From NCBI RefSeq assembly GCF_015182285.1, contig NZ_PRDM01000002.1:434001-498000 (forward strand): DNA of 64,000 bases. The letters are read 5' to 3'. This document shows, piece after piece, positions 7,328-19,911 of the stretch; positions within the stretch are counted from its first letter, which is position 1; the number at the start of each line of letters is the position of its first letter. A program made the position numbers and the translations under genes. The notes below the pieces were generated by a model. It was not told where the DNA came from, searched no databases, and saw nothing but the letters and a program-made list of their open reading frames with translations. This DNA is from Flavobacterium hungaricum. Its GTDB lineage: Bacteria > Bacteroidota > Bacteroidia > Flavobacteriales > Flavobacteriaceae.

Positions 7328-7515
7328 GATAATTAGTCAATTAGATAATTTCTCAGCGTCTATTTTCATTATCTAATTATCAAATTGACACATTATCTAA
7401 TTTAAAAAAATGAGGATAAAATTAGAAAATAAGATAATTAGCCAATTATATAATTTCTCAGAGTCTATTTTCATTATCTAATTATCAAATTGACACATTA
7501 TCTAATTTAAAAAAA
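7306..7515 (+). repeat. 105-bp tandem duplication spanning the ruvC 3' end and the gap before hemW
   Basis: Unit 1 (7306-7410) and unit 2 (7411-7515) are the same length and differ at about three positions. Each starts with the last ruvC codons (TGAGGATAAAATTAG) and ends in a poly-A run before ATGAG. Each contains an AATTAGATAAT / ATTATCTAATT inverted repeat (7339-7349 and 7368-7378 in unit 1; the left arm of unit 2 has one change). AAAATGAG occurs both in the ruvC end and at the hemW start, a microhomology that could have produced the duplication. Confidence 0.93.
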
Positions 7516-8649
7516 ATGAGCGGCATCTACATTCACATACCATTCTGCAAGCAGGCTTGCCACTATTGCGACTTTCATTTTTCGACTTCGATGAAAAAGA
7601 AAGACGAAATGGTTTTGGCTTTGGCCAAAGAAATTGCGATGCGTAAAATTGAAAGTGACGACGAAATTGAAACCATCTATTTTGGTGGCGGAACTCCTTC
7701 CGTTTTATCAAATGATGAAATCAATTTTTTAATTTCAGAAGTTTATAAAAACTATAAAGTTATAGAAAATCAGGAGATTACATTGGAAGCCAATCCAGAT
7801 GATTTGTCTGCCGAGCGAATTTTGGAATTATCTAAAAGTCCGATTAACCGCTTAAGTATCGGAATTCAGTCTTTTTATGAAGAAGATTTGAAAATGATGA
7901 ATCGCGCTCATAATTCGGCGGAAGCCATAAAATGTTTGCAAGAAGCGACGAAGTATTTTGACAATATTTCGTTGGATTTGATTTACGGAATCCCGGGAAT
8001 GAGTGACGAAATGTGGAAACAGAATATCGAAACGGCTTTAAGTTTTGGCATTCCGCATATTTCAAGTTATGCTTTGACGGTTGAACCGAGAACGGCTTTG
8101 AGCAAATTAATTCAAACTAGGAAAATTGCTGAACCACAAGACGAAGCAGCTTCGAACCATTTTAATATTTTGGTTGAAATGTTGCAGCAAAACGGTTTTA
8201 TTCATTACGAATTATCCAATTTTGGAAAAGAAAACTATTTCTCCAAAAACAATTCGGCTTACTGGTTAGGGAAAAAATATATCGGAATCGGTCCTTCGGC
8301 GCATAGTTACGACGGCGAAAAACGAGGCTGGAATATTGCGAATAATTCGTTGTATTTAAAATCAATTCAGAATAACGAACTTCCTATAGAAACCGAAATC
8401 CTAACCATTTCTGACCGTTATAATGAATATGTTATGACAGGATTGCGAACGATTTGGGGTGTTTCTTTAGATAGAATTGAAAATGAATTTGGTTTGGAAT
8501 ATTTGGATTATCTGAAAAAACAATCTCAAAAATTTTTAAACGATGATTTGCTTTCAATAGAAAACAACATTCTAAAACCAACAACAAAAGGAAAATTTTT
8601 AACAGATGGAATTGCTTCAGATTTATTTTATCTAAATTTGGAAGAATAA
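7516..8649 (+). CDS. hemW: radical SAM protein HemW (coproporphyrinogen oxidase-like, heme chaperone)
   Basis: HemW binds a 4Fe-4S cluster and S-adenosylmethionine and is thought to deliver heme to respiratory enzymes; it is often mis-annotated as coproporphyrinogen III oxidase HemN. The cluster ligands are C11, C15 and C18 (CKQACHYC). This is the CxxxCxxC of the family with no fourth HemN-type cysteine directly following. Other motifs are FGGGTPS, EANPDD, RLSIGIQSF and the C-terminal HemN-type domain. Length 377 is typical. The start codon lies right at the edge of the tandem duplication, so its translation signal has been re-used from the repeat boundary. Confidence 0.92.
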   Translation: MSGIYIHIPFCKQACHYCDFHFSTSMKKKDEMVLALAKEIAMRKIESDDEIETIYFGGGTPSVLSNDEINFLISEVYKNYKVIENQEITLEANPDDLSAERILELSKSPINRLSIGIQSFYEEDLKMMNRAHNSAEAIKCLQEATKYFDNISLDLIYGIPGMSDEMWKQNIETALSFGIPHISSYALTVEPRTALSKLIQTRKIAEPQDEAASNHFNILVEMLQQNGFIHYELSNFGKENYFSKNNSAYWLGKKYIGIGPSAHSYDGEKRGWNIANNSLYLKSIQNNELPIETEILTISDRYNEYVMTGLRTIWGVSLDRIENEFGLEYLDYLKKQSQKFLNDDLLSIENNILKPTTKGKFLTDGIASDLFYLNLEE

Positions 8650-8653
8650 AATT

Positions 8654-8714
8654 AGCCACGAAGGCACAAAGGCGCAAATTCATTAATCTTTGTGGCTTAG
8701 CGTCTTTGCGGCAT
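8654..8714. repeat. imperfect inverted repeat of the GCCACGAAG/GCCGCAAAG family
   Basis: Between hemW and the cyclase gene GCCACGAAGGCACAAAGG is answered by CTTTGTGGCTTAGCG and CTTTGCGGC. Both arms are made of the same 8-9 base words (GCCRCRAAG, RCACAAAG). It resembles the elements near 6655 and 36648. Confidence 0.5.
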
Positions 8715-8727
8715 AAAACCCAAATTT

Positions 8728-9495
8728 GTGCTAGCTAAAATCAACAACTTCGAAATCGACTTATCAAAACCCATCGATATCTCCATTCCGTTAACCAATA
8801 CGGATGAAAACCCGATTGCCTGGTACATCGAAAAACCAGTTATTGAACCGGTAGTTTTTGGTGATTGGATTGGGAAAGTTTCGGAAGGAAAATCATCTAC
8901 TAATTTTAATAATATTTTCTTCAATCCGCATGGACATGGAACGCATACGGAATGTTTGGGACATATAACAAATGATTTTTACAGCATAAATCAATCGCTT
9001 AAACAGTTTTTCTTTTTTGCAAAATTGATTACGATAGAACCTGAGAAAATTGGGGATGATTTTGTGATTACGAAAGAAAGCATTTCGACTTCGCTCAATG
9101 TGACAGTTCTAGAAAACGCTTCTCCCGAAGCTTTAATCATCAGAACACTTCCAAATCAAAAAGATAAAAAATCTCGAAAATATTCGAATACCAATCCGCC
9201 ATATTTATCTGAAGAGGCTGCGATTTTCATCCGCGAAAGCGAAATCCAGCATTTACTGATCGATCTGCCCAGCGTTGATAAAGAGCACGACGAAGGAAAA
9301 TTACTGGCGCACAAAGCATTTTGGAATATTAAAGACACCGTTAATCTAAATTCTGACGCCAGATTAAATGCAACAATCACCGAAATGATTTATGTTCCAA
9401 ACGAAATTGAAGATGGAAATTATATACTAAATCTTCAAATTGCTTCGTTTGAAAATGATGCAAGTCCATCAAAACCGATTTTATATAAGATTTAA
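8728..9495 (+). CDS. cyclase-family metal hydrolase (kynurenine formamidase-like)
   Basis: The cyclase/KynB fold binds metal through a histidine-rich motif, seen here as HGHGTHTECLGH (H68-H79), a variant of HxGTHxDxPxH in which the Asp is Glu and the Pro is Leu. A later ELLIDLPSVDKEHD-type segment (about residues 185-195) supplies other active-site positions. Length 255 fits. The start is GTG at 8728; no ATG is available nearby and the upstream repeat would be translated in any longer version. The substitutions mean substrate should not be assumed to be N-formylkynurenine, and no tryptophan-catabolism genes are adjacent. Confidence 0.75.
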   Translation: MLAKINNFEIDLSKPIDISIPLTNTDENPIAWYIEKPVIEPVVFGDWIGKVSEGKSSTNFNNIFFNPHGHGTHTECLGHITNDFYSINQSLKQFFFFAKLITIEPEKIGDDFVITKESISTSLNVTVLENASPEALIIRTLPNQKDKKSRKYSNTNPPYLSEEAAIFIRESEIQHLLIDLPSVDKEHDEGKLLAHKAFWNIKDTVNLNSDARLNATITEMIYVPNEIEDGNYILNLQIASFENDASPSKPILYKI

Positions 9496-9498
9496 GGG

Positions 9499-9645
9499 TT
9501 TGCCACGAATTTCACTAATTTACACGAATTTATTTTTTGCCACGGATTAAAGTATTAAAATGATTAAATCTGTGTAAATCTTTTTAATCTGTGGCAAAAA
9601 ATAAAAAAATAAATTAGCGAAAATTCGTGTAATTAGTGGCAAAAA
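9499..9645. repeat. nested inverted repeat (two hairpins, one inside the other)
   Basis: The outer arms are TTTGCCAC..TAATTTACACGAATTT (9500-9532) and AAATTCGTGTAATTAGTGGCAAA-type sequence (about 9621-9643). The inner arms are TTTTTGCCACGGATTAAA (from about 9534) and TTTTTAATCTGTGGCAAAAA (about 9581-9600). Inner and outer arms share the GCCAC..TTA pattern, as if one element had inserted into another. It fills the whole gap between the cyclase and GNAT genes. Confidence 0.75.
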
Positions 9646-9655
9646 AAAAATTCCA

Positions 9656-10057
9656 ATGATAACAGTATCAACTGATAAAACCAAACTCGACGTTCCGTTT
9701 ATACAAAACTTTTTAAAAGATATTTATTGGGCTGCGGGACGAACTCTTGAAGAAGTGCAGACTACAATTGATGCTTCAATTTGTTTCGGCATTTATTTAA
9801 ATGACAAACAAATTGGCTTTGCCCGCGTCATAACTGATTATGTTGTTTTTGCCTATTTAATGGATGTTTTTATTACAGAAGAGCATCGAGGAAAAGGCTA
9901 TTCCTCTATTTTAATCGAAACAATGATGAACGAACCCCAGCTTCAGGAAGTTAAAATCTGGAGGCTGGCGACAACTGATGCTCATTTTTTATATGAGAAA
10001 TTCGGATTTACTAAATTAGCGCATCCAGAAAAAATGATGGAAAAAATTATTAAATGA
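9656..10057 (+). CDS. GNAT family N-acetyltransferase
   Basis: This 133-residue protein has the compact GNAT fold. Motif A for acetyl-CoA pyrophosphate binding is EEHRGKGYSSIL (R/Q-x-x-G-x-G/A), preceded by the beta-4 strand YLMDVFI. The C-terminal LYEKFGF motif is typical of the family. The stop codon overlaps the ATG of the next gene (ATGA at 10054-10057), so the two are coupled. Substrate is unknown. Confidence 0.88.
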   Translation: MITVSTDKTKLDVPFIQNFLKDIYWAAGRTLEEVQTTIDASICFGIYLNDKQIGFARVITDYVVFAYLMDVFITEEHRGKGYSSILIETMMNEPQLQEVKIWRLATTDAHFLYEKFGFTKLAHPEKMMEKIIK

Positions 10058-10404
10058 AAACAGTTTTAAAACTCGAAGAAGCGGCGTTATTTGTATTGGG
10101 GATCTTTTTATTTAATAGCCTTAATTTTGAATGGTGGTGGTTTTTGGCTTTGATTTTGGCTCCAGATCTATCAATGCTGGGGTATGTTTTTGGAGACAAA
10201 AGCGGCGCATTCTCATACAATGTTTTTCATCATAAAGGCGTTGCAATTTTAATTTATATTTTGGGATTTTATTTTAATATTGAAGTGGTGCAATTAGCCG
10301 GAATTATTTTATTTTCACATTCGGCATTGGATCGTATTTTTGGTTATGGCCTCAAATATGAAAAGGGTTTTAAATACACGCATTTAGGTGAAATTGGTAA
10401 ATAA
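10054..10404 (+). CDS. DUF4260 family small membrane protein
   Basis: The protein has 116 residues with about three membrane helices. It shows the DUF4260 pattern LEEAALFVLGIFLF, APDLSMLGY, HHKGVAI and a C-terminal SALDRIFGYGLKY. It overlaps the GNAT stop codon by 4 bases and is followed by the YjbR-like gene after 6 bases, so the three probably form an operon. Function of the family is unknown. Confidence 0.8.
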   Translation: MKTVLKLEEAALFVLGIFLFNSLNFEWWWFLALILAPDLSMLGYVFGDKSGAFSYNVFHHKGVAILIYILGFYFNIEVVQLAGIILFSHSALDRIFGYGLKYEKGFKYTHLGEIGK

Positions 10405-10410
10405 AAAAAT

Positions 10411-10782
10411 ATGAATTTAGAAACATTTTACGAATATTGTCTTTCAAAAAAAGGTGTGAGCGAACATTTCCCTTTTGACGAAGATACTTTGGTTTTTAAA
10501 GTCGGCGGTAAAATGTTTGCTTTATCTTCTTTATCACAATGGGAAAAGAATGAACAGTCTGTCAATTTAAAATGCGATCCGGACCGCGCACAAGAACTGA
10601 GAGGGGAATACGATGAAATAAAACCGGGATATCATATGAGTAAAGTACATTGGAATACGATTGATTTAACTGGGAATTTACCCGATAAATTCATCAAGGA
10701 TTTGATCGATCATTCGTATGAATTAGTTCTCAAAAGTTTAACGAAGAAAATTCAGAATGAAATTGCCGAATTAAAAAATTAG
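10411..10782 (+). CDS. MmcQ/YjbR family protein
   Basis: This 123-residue protein belongs to the YjbR/MmcQ family, a double-wing CyaY-like fold with a proposed but unproven DNA-binding role. Recognisable parts are the start (YEYCLSKKGVSEHFPFD), KVGGKMFAL, NLKCDPDRAQELR and the GYHMSKVHWNTI segment. Last gene of the small operon with the GNAT and DUF4260 genes. A promoter for the next gene overlaps its 3' end. Confidence 0.88.
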   Translation: MNLETFYEYCLSKKGVSEHFPFDEDTLVFKVGGKMFALSSLSQWEKNEQSVNLKCDPDRAQELRGEYDEIKPGYHMSKVHWNTIDLTGNLPDKFIKDLIDHSYELVLKSLTKKIQNEIAELKN

Positions 10783-10794
10783 GCATTACATTTG
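10763..10794 (+). promoter_or_regulatory. promoter for the PH-domain gene (TTG-N21-TACATTTG)
   Basis: TTG at 10763-10765 and TACATTTG at 10787-10794 are spaced by 21 bases, at the upper edge of the Bacteroidetes range. The transcript would carry a leader of about 55 bases containing direct repeats of CAGCAACTTA. Confidence 0.55.
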
Positions 10795-10852
10795 CAACAT
10801 CAGTAAAAAAACTCAGCAACTTAAAAGCTCAGCAACTTAGCAACTTAAAAAA

Positions 10853-11569
10853 ATGAAAGAACAATTTAAAAAGTTTTTAAACGAAGAACAGGATCCAAAA
10901 GCGATTGAAAAAATTACTTCAAAATTAAGCGATTTATTAATGAGAGGTGAAGAAGTTGGATACATTGCAGTTCAAAAAAAACCAGCAATAACTGTTTTTC
11001 CTGAAAGTATTGTCTTAACCAATAAAAGAATCATCATCTGTAAACCTAAAAACTTAGGGCTTTCTATGGATTTTATAGATTATACTTGGGATGATATTGC
11101 AAGTACTTTTGTTAAGGAAAATATTTTGGGATCTGAGTTTTCATTTGGAACTAAAACTGATTTAGCTATTTCGATTGATTATATTCCAAAAATTCAGGCA
11201 AGAAAGATTTATACGTATGCTAAAGAACAATTGGATCTTTTAAAGAATCCTGTTGCTGCAACAGCTCCTATTGTTGAAGAAGTTCAAGAAGAGGAAGAAG
11301 AAGTACAAGACGAAATAGAAGAAGTAGAAACAGAAGAAGTAACAAGTTTTGCTGAAATCCTGCCTGCTGCGCCAGTGTACGAAACGTACGAGCAAATTCC
11401 GCCGCAACAAGCACCAGCACCTACATCAACTGGAGATCGTAAACTAAGCGAACTTTCTAAAGAAGAGCTTTTTGACAAATTACAGAATTATAAAAAACTT
11501 CTCGATAATGGTTTAATTATGCAGGGAGAATATGATGCCTACAAAAAAGAAATCTTAAGCTACATGTAG
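10853..11569 (+). CDS. PH-like domain protein with C-terminal SHOCT motif
   Basis: The N-terminal half (about 35-130) looks like a bacterial PH domain (VFPESIVLTNKRIIICKP, then YTWDDIAST), known from short phospholipid- or protein-binding modules. A strongly acidic Glu-rich linker (about 140-165) and a Pro/Ala/Gln stretch follow. The last 40 residues (KLSELSKEELFDKLQNYKKLLDNGLIMQGEYDAYKKEIL) are a SHOCT motif, a short helical oligomerisation element. No signal peptide, so cytoplasmic. Monocistronic, with its own promoter and a strong terminator. Role unknown. Confidence 0.78.
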   Translation: MKEQFKKFLNEEQDPKAIEKITSKLSDLLMRGEEVGYIAVQKKPAITVFPESIVLTNKRIIICKPKNLGLSMDFIDYTWDDIASTFVKENILGSEFSFGTKTDLAISIDYIPKIQARKIYTYAKEQLDLLKNPVAATAPIVEEVQEEEEEVQDEIEEVETEEVTSFAEILPAAPVYETYEQIPPQQAPAPTSTGDRKLSELSKEELFDKLQNYKKLLDNGLIMQGEYDAYKKEILSYM

Positions 11570-11576
11570 TTTAATT

Positions 11577-11602
11577 AATCCCGATTCGTCGGGATTTTTT
11601 TT
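11577..11602 (+). terminator. Rho-independent terminator after the PH-SHOCT gene
   Basis: A perfect stem AATCCCGA / TCGGGATT with a TTCG loop (11577-11596) is followed by a run of T. Confidence 0.9.
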
Positions 11603-11643
11603 GCCGCAAATTTCAACCAATTTAATCCTCTTAATTTGCGGCA
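11602..11643. repeat. inverted repeat TGCCGCAAATT
   Basis: TGCCGCAAATT (11602-11612) and AATTTGCGGCA (11633-11643) are perfect 11-base arms around 20 bases. It directly follows the terminator and belongs to the GCCGCAA word family. Confidence 0.75.
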
Positions 11644-11658
11644 TAAAAGGCTTTGCAG

Positions 11659-13251
11659 TTAAATTTTTTCCAATAAAACGATTCCAAATTCACTGTCGAT
11701 AATTACTTTTCCATTAATAACTTCTGTTTCTTGATCAGAGAAGCAGTCTCTTACTTTAGTGCCGTTTTCAAAAATAGAATGAACAGAAAGTTCCTTTTTA
11801 CCTTCAGGTAAATCTAAACCAATGATTACTTTATCTGTAAATGGACCTTTAGAATAGACTCTTGAAAATACATAATGTCCGCTCTCAATTTTTGAATGCA
11901 CTCCGGCACCAACCGCAGGATGGTTTCTTCTAAACTGACCCAATTTCTGCCAGTGCCAAAGCATTCTCTGCGTGTCTGGATTGTTTTGAATAGCGTCCCA
12001 ATTCATGTTGGAACGTAAGGTAGCATCGCCCTCAGTTCCTTCAATAACCAACGAACGATTTGATTCGTCGCCATAATAAACCTGCGACATTCCTGGCGAA
12101 AGTAATAATTTGGTTCCAGCCTCGAAACCTTTTACACGATTGGCGTCAAAAGGCTGTCCATCATCATGAGAAGATACATAATTTAAAACCGAATAACCTT
12201 TTAAGTCATTATGCAGCGCATTCGAATATTTCGAGAATAAAGTTTCGTAATCGCTCTGAGCCGCATTCCATTTAAACTCAAAATTGATCATGCTGTTGAA
12301 ACCATTCTCGAAATAATTGACTTTTCGGTCTCCAAAATCATAATCCTGACCACCGCTGATCCCGTAACCGTAAACTTCGGCAATAGTATAAAACGGATTC
12401 TGATCTAAAACCTGCAGCGGATGGTTCTGTTTCCAATTCGCGAAAGCAAAATCACATTCCTTTTTAAAATCGTCCCACACAGCTTCTTCGGTATGTTTTA
12501 CAGTATCGGCACGGTAACCGTCAATTCCGAATTCTGTGATATAATCGGTAAGCCATTTTATGATATAATATTTTGGGCTTCTCGGATATCCGGTTCTTTT
12601 GAAGAATGCATCAAGCGAAGCAATTTCTTTTTCGTAACGGCCTTCTTTTTTCCATTTTTCAATCAAAAAAGGAGGAAGTTCAACATTTTGAGTGCTTTCG
12701 GTTTTTATGTCTGGAAGATTCTCCACCAAAGTACACATCGTTGTGTTTTCAAACGATTTGTAATCGCAGACAACTCCTGTTCTAACCCAGTCAGAAGGCC
12801 AAACGGGATCTTCTGGAGTTACAGGTCCAGTATGATTAATAACGCCGTCTAAAACAATTCTGATTCCGTGTTCGTGAGCTTTTTTTACCAAATTAGCCAA
12901 ATCTTCTTTGGTTCCAAAATTAGGGTCTAATGCTGTCCAGTCTTTTGCCCAATAACCATGAAAACCATAACTCAAACCAGTTCCTTCGTCAACGCCATCG
13001 TGAATCTGCTCTACAATCGGCGTAAGCCAAATAGCGTTTATTCCCAGTTTGTCAAAGTAGCCTTCTTCGATTTTTTTGATAATTCCGATGATGTCGCCAC
13101 CCTCAAATCCGCGTAATTTTCCCGGCGTTTTGGTTCGGTTGAAATTGATATCTTTAGACGGATTTCCATTGTAAAAACGATCGGTAAGTAAAAAATAAAC
13201 ATTTGCGCCTTCCCAAACGAAAGGTGTCTTTTGAGTATTGTCGTTATTCAT
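11659..13251 (-). CDS. alpha-amylase family protein (GH13), no signal peptide
   Basis: A GH13 glucosidase of about 530 residues, cleaving alpha-1,4 glucans. Visible regions are VYFLLTDRFYNG at the first strand, LDGVINH (region I), DGYRADTVKH with the nucleophile Asp (region II), YTIAEVYG with the acid/base Glu (region III) and SSHDDGQ (region IV). I use ATG 13251 (MNNDNTQKTPF). The longer version from 13320 would begin inside the 13306-13356 inverted repeat and its apparent hydrophobic leader is repeat-encoded. On this reading it is cytoplasmic, so it would act on imported maltodextrins. It is the last gene of the minus-strand starch operon. Confidence 0.85.
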   Translation of the reverse strand: MNNDNTQKTPFVWEGANVYFLLTDRFYNGNPSKDINFNRTKTPGKLRGFEGGDIIGIIKKIEEGYFDKLGINAIWLTPIVEQIHDGVDEGTGLSYGFHGYWAKDWTALDPNFGTKEDLANLVKKAHEHGIRIVLDGVINHTGPVTPEDPVWPSDWVRTGVVCDYKSFENTTMCTLVENLPDIKTESTQNVELPPFLIEKWKKEGRYEKEIASLDAFFKRTGYPRSPKYYIIKWLTDYITEFGIDGYRADTVKHTEEAVWDDFKKECDFAFANWKQNHPLQVLDQNPFYTIAEVYGYGISGGQDYDFGDRKVNYFENGFNSMINFEFKWNAAQSDYETLFSKYSNALHNDLKGYSVLNYVSSHDDGQPFDANRVKGFEAGTKLLLSPGMSQVYYGDESNRSLVIEGTEGDATLRSNMNWDAIQNNPDTQRMLWHWQKLGQFRRNHPAVGAGVHSKIESGHYVFSRVYSKGPFTDKVIIGLDLPEGKKELSVHSIFENGTKVRDCFSDQETEVINGKVIIDSEFGIVLLEKI

Positions 13252-13305
13252 TGAAATGATTATGAATCTTAAAGATAAAGAAAGAATAGCGTATAATAAA
13301 AAAAT

Positions 13306-13356
13306 CCGCCACGAATTCACGAATTATTGTTTTATAAATTCGTGAATTTGTGGCGG
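13306..13356. repeat. 20-bp inverted repeat CCGCCACGAATTCACGAATT
   Basis: Arms at 13306-13325 and 13337-13356 match with one difference around 11 bases. On the minus strand it lies between the susA-like gene and the downstream GH13 gene, where a transcript hairpin could attenuate or protect the mRNA. Confidence 0.85.
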
Positions 13357-13365
13357 AATAACTTT

Positions 13366-13387
13366 GCGTATACGCACAGCTGTGCGT
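13366..13387. repeat. overlapping perfect palindromes GCGTATACGC and ACGCACAGCTGTGCGT
   Basis: GCGTATACGC (13366-13375) overlaps the 16-base palindrome ACGCACAGCTGTGCGT (13372-13387), followed by CTCTAC. The second is reminiscent of a GTAGAGACGCAC..GTGCGTCTCTAC element seen in various bacteria, here with only the right flank intact. Confidence 0.7.
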
Positions 13388-13415
13388 CTCTACAATATAT
13401 ACTGTATGTTTAAAA

Positions 13416-15278
13416 CTATTCTAATTCTAAAACTAAAGCTGATTTTGGTTCCAATGTAATTTCAGTCGCTAAATCGAATGTTTTTCCTGTAATAACATCT
13501 TTTCCAGATTTAAAGTTTTTGATGTTTTCTTTAAAACGATTTGTTTTTACAACCTGCTCTTTTGCATTGTTATTGAAAACTACCATTACCGTTTTACCAT
13601 CAGTATATCTGAAATATACGTAAGTGTTATTTTCTGGAATATAATGTGTCATTTTTCCGAAATGAACCGCTTCATTTGATTTTCTCCAGTTGAATAATTT
13701 CGAAGTAAAATCAAAGTATTTTGCCTGTTCAGCTGTTCTTCCTGCTGCGGTTAAAGCATTGTTTTTATCGCCGGCCCATCCACCTGGGAAATCCTGACGA
13801 ATATCGGCATCGCCTTTGCTTTTATCGCCGCCCATTCCAATTTCTGAACCGTAATACAATTGTGGAATTCCACGAACTGTAGCCAATAAAGTCATCGCCA
13901 GTTTGTATTTTGGAAGATCGTATTTGAACTTATCATTCATACGATCGGTATCATGATTTTCAGCAAAAACCAAAATGTTATTCGTATTTGGATACAAGTA
14001 ATCCATTGCGAAATTGTTATAGAATTTAATCAACCCGTTGTCCCAGCTTGGTTCGTCTTCATTGAAAGCAGAAGTAACCTGACTTTGAAGCGTAAAATCC
14101 ATTACACTTGGCAGATTCGAATTGTAATTTTCGATTGCTCCAATTTTACTGTCTTTCTGCCAATAGGCTAAATTTGCCTGATTGTGCATCCAGATTTCTC
14201 CAACAATATTAAAGTTTGGATATTCATTTGTAATCGATTTTGCCCAATTGGCCATCGCTGTCTGGTCAGAATAATTATAAGTATCTACTCTAAAACCGTC
14301 AAGATTAGCAAATTCTATCCACCAGATTGCGTTTTGAGTTAAGTATTTTGCAACTAAAGGATTTCTTAAATTCAAGTCTGGCATAGAAGGTACAAACCAG
14401 CCGTCAACACAAACTTCCTGATCTATTTTTGAAGCATGAATATCTGTAATTACCTCACGACGGTGGTGTGTTTGTGTGAAAGTCTCAAATTGATTGAACC
14501 ATGTTTTAGTTGGAATATCTTTCATCATCCAATGTGTAATTCCCCAGTGATTCGTAACATAATCCATCACCAGTTTCATGTTCTTTTTGTGCATTTCTGC
14601 AGAAAGACGAGCGTAGTCATCATTCGTTCCGTAACGAGGATCGATTTTGTAAACATCAGACTGCCCGTAAGTATGATACGAATGCTGTTTGTCATTGTCT
14701 TCGCATAAAGGTGTGCTCCAGATTGTAGTTGCACCAAGAGACGAAATATAATCTAAGTTTTTAATGATTCCTTCGATATCACCGCCGTGACGTCCGCTTG
14801 GATCTTGGCGGTTTCCTTTTTCAGTTAAAGAAGCGTCGCTGTCGTTTTTAGTATTTCCATTAGCAAAACGATCCGGCATGATCAGATAAATCATGTCTGA
14901 TGCGTCGTAACTTTTTCTGTCAGCAGAATTGGCTCTTCTTTCTTTAAGAGCATATTTCTGCGTAAAAGCGACTTTATTTTTGTTTTTGAAAGAGAAAACC
15001 AATTCAGAAGCTTTTAAGTTCTGCGTATCAATGGTTACGAAAAGGTAATTTGGGTTCTCTGTTTTTTCTACGTTTTTAATCGCCGCATTGTTTGAAACCG
15101 AAGCTTCGTATTGTGCAATATTTTTTCCGTAGAACATAATCTGCAGTTCCGGATTTTTCATTCCTGCGTACCAGAAAGGCGGTTCTACTTTTTGGATTTG
15201 CGCTTTCGCGGAAGCGGAAAACAACAGAGCCAATAGAATTAGTTTGTAGAATGTGTGGTTTATTTTTAGGCTGTTCAT
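13416..15278 (-). CDS. susA: SusA-like periplasmic GH13 (neopullulanase/cyclomaltodextrinase type)
   Basis: It would hydrolyse imported maltooligosaccharides in the periplasm. It has a signal peptide (LILLALLFSASAKAQ, cleavage near residue 27), an N-terminal Ig-like domain of the cyclomaltodextrinase type (about 28-115, starting VEPPFWYAGM), the GH13 barrel and a C-terminal beta domain. Catalytic residues by motif are D332 (GFRVDTYN), E361 (VGEIWMH) and D443 (ENHDTDRM). Length 620 is normal for SusA. It lies between GH97 and the second GH13 in the operon. Name given by analogy with the Bacteroides sus system. Confidence 0.9.
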   Translation of the reverse strand: MNSLKINHTFYKLILLALLFSASAKAQIQKVEPPFWYAGMKNPELQIMFYGKNIAQYEASVSNNAAIKNVEKTENPNYLFVTIDTQNLKASELVFSFKNKNKVAFTQKYALKERRANSADRKSYDASDMIYLIMPDRFANGNTKNDSDASLTEKGNRQDPSGRHGGDIEGIIKNLDYISSLGATTIWSTPLCEDNDKQHSYHTYGQSDVYKIDPRYGTNDDYARLSAEMHKKNMKLVMDYVTNHWGITHWMMKDIPTKTWFNQFETFTQTHHRREVITDIHASKIDQEVCVDGWFVPSMPDLNLRNPLVAKYLTQNAIWWIEFANLDGFRVDTYNYSDQTAMANWAKSITNEYPNFNIVGEIWMHNQANLAYWQKDSKIGAIENYNSNLPSVMDFTLQSQVTSAFNEDEPSWDNGLIKFYNNFAMDYLYPNTNNILVFAENHDTDRMNDKFKYDLPKYKLAMTLLATVRGIPQLYYGSEIGMGGDKSKGDADIRQDFPGGWAGDKNNALTAAGRTAEQAKYFDFTSKLFNWRKSNEAVHFGKMTHYIPENNTYVYFRYTDGKTVMVVFNNNAKEQVVKTNRFKENIKNFKSGKDVITGKTFDLATEITLEPKSALVLELE

Positions 15279-15293
15279 AGTGAGTAGAATTTA

Positions 15294-15375
15294 AACCATA
15301 TAAGAAATGTAAGAACATTTAAGGCAAAAACTGGGGAGGTTTCTATTTAAATGGACTTACATTTCTTATATGGTT
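15294..15375. repeat. perfect 20-bp inverted repeat with 42-base loop
   Basis: AACCATATAAGAAATGTAAG (15294-15313) and its exact reverse complement (15356-15375) flank 42 bases in the gap between the GH97 and susA-like genes. Both arms lie outside the coding regions. It is too far from a T-run to look like an ordinary terminator. Confidence 0.92.
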
Positions 15376-15382
15376 AATTAAA

Positions 15383-19820
<4,438 letters not shown>

Positions 19821-19832
19821 TTTTTCTTAATT

Positions 19833-19911
19833 TGATAATTCGTTAATTAGACAATTAGATAATGCATTTTGTAGAAATTATCTAATTATCAAATTGGCAC
19901 ATTTTCTAATT
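19833..19911. repeat. intergenic element with AATTAGATAAT/ATTATCTAATT arms, related to the ruvC-hemW repeat
   Basis: A perfect 11-base inverted repeat (19853-19863 and 19877-19887) is followed by ATTATCAAATTGGCACATTT.., nearly identical to ATTATCAAATTGACACATTA in the duplicated unit at 7306-7515. It overlaps the last codons of pgmB just as the other copy overlaps ruvC. Confidence 0.85.

Noticed and set aside
12421..12852. 143-residue plus-strand frame opposite the GH13 gene
   Set aside because: It is antisense to a strongly conserved enzyme, has no start signal or family resemblance and is Phe/Ile-rich as expected of a shadow.
13252..13320. N-terminal extension giving the downstream GH13 an apparent hydrophobic leader
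   Set aside because: The extra 23 residues are encoded partly by the 13306-13356 inverted repeat; ATG 13251 gives a normal GH13 start.
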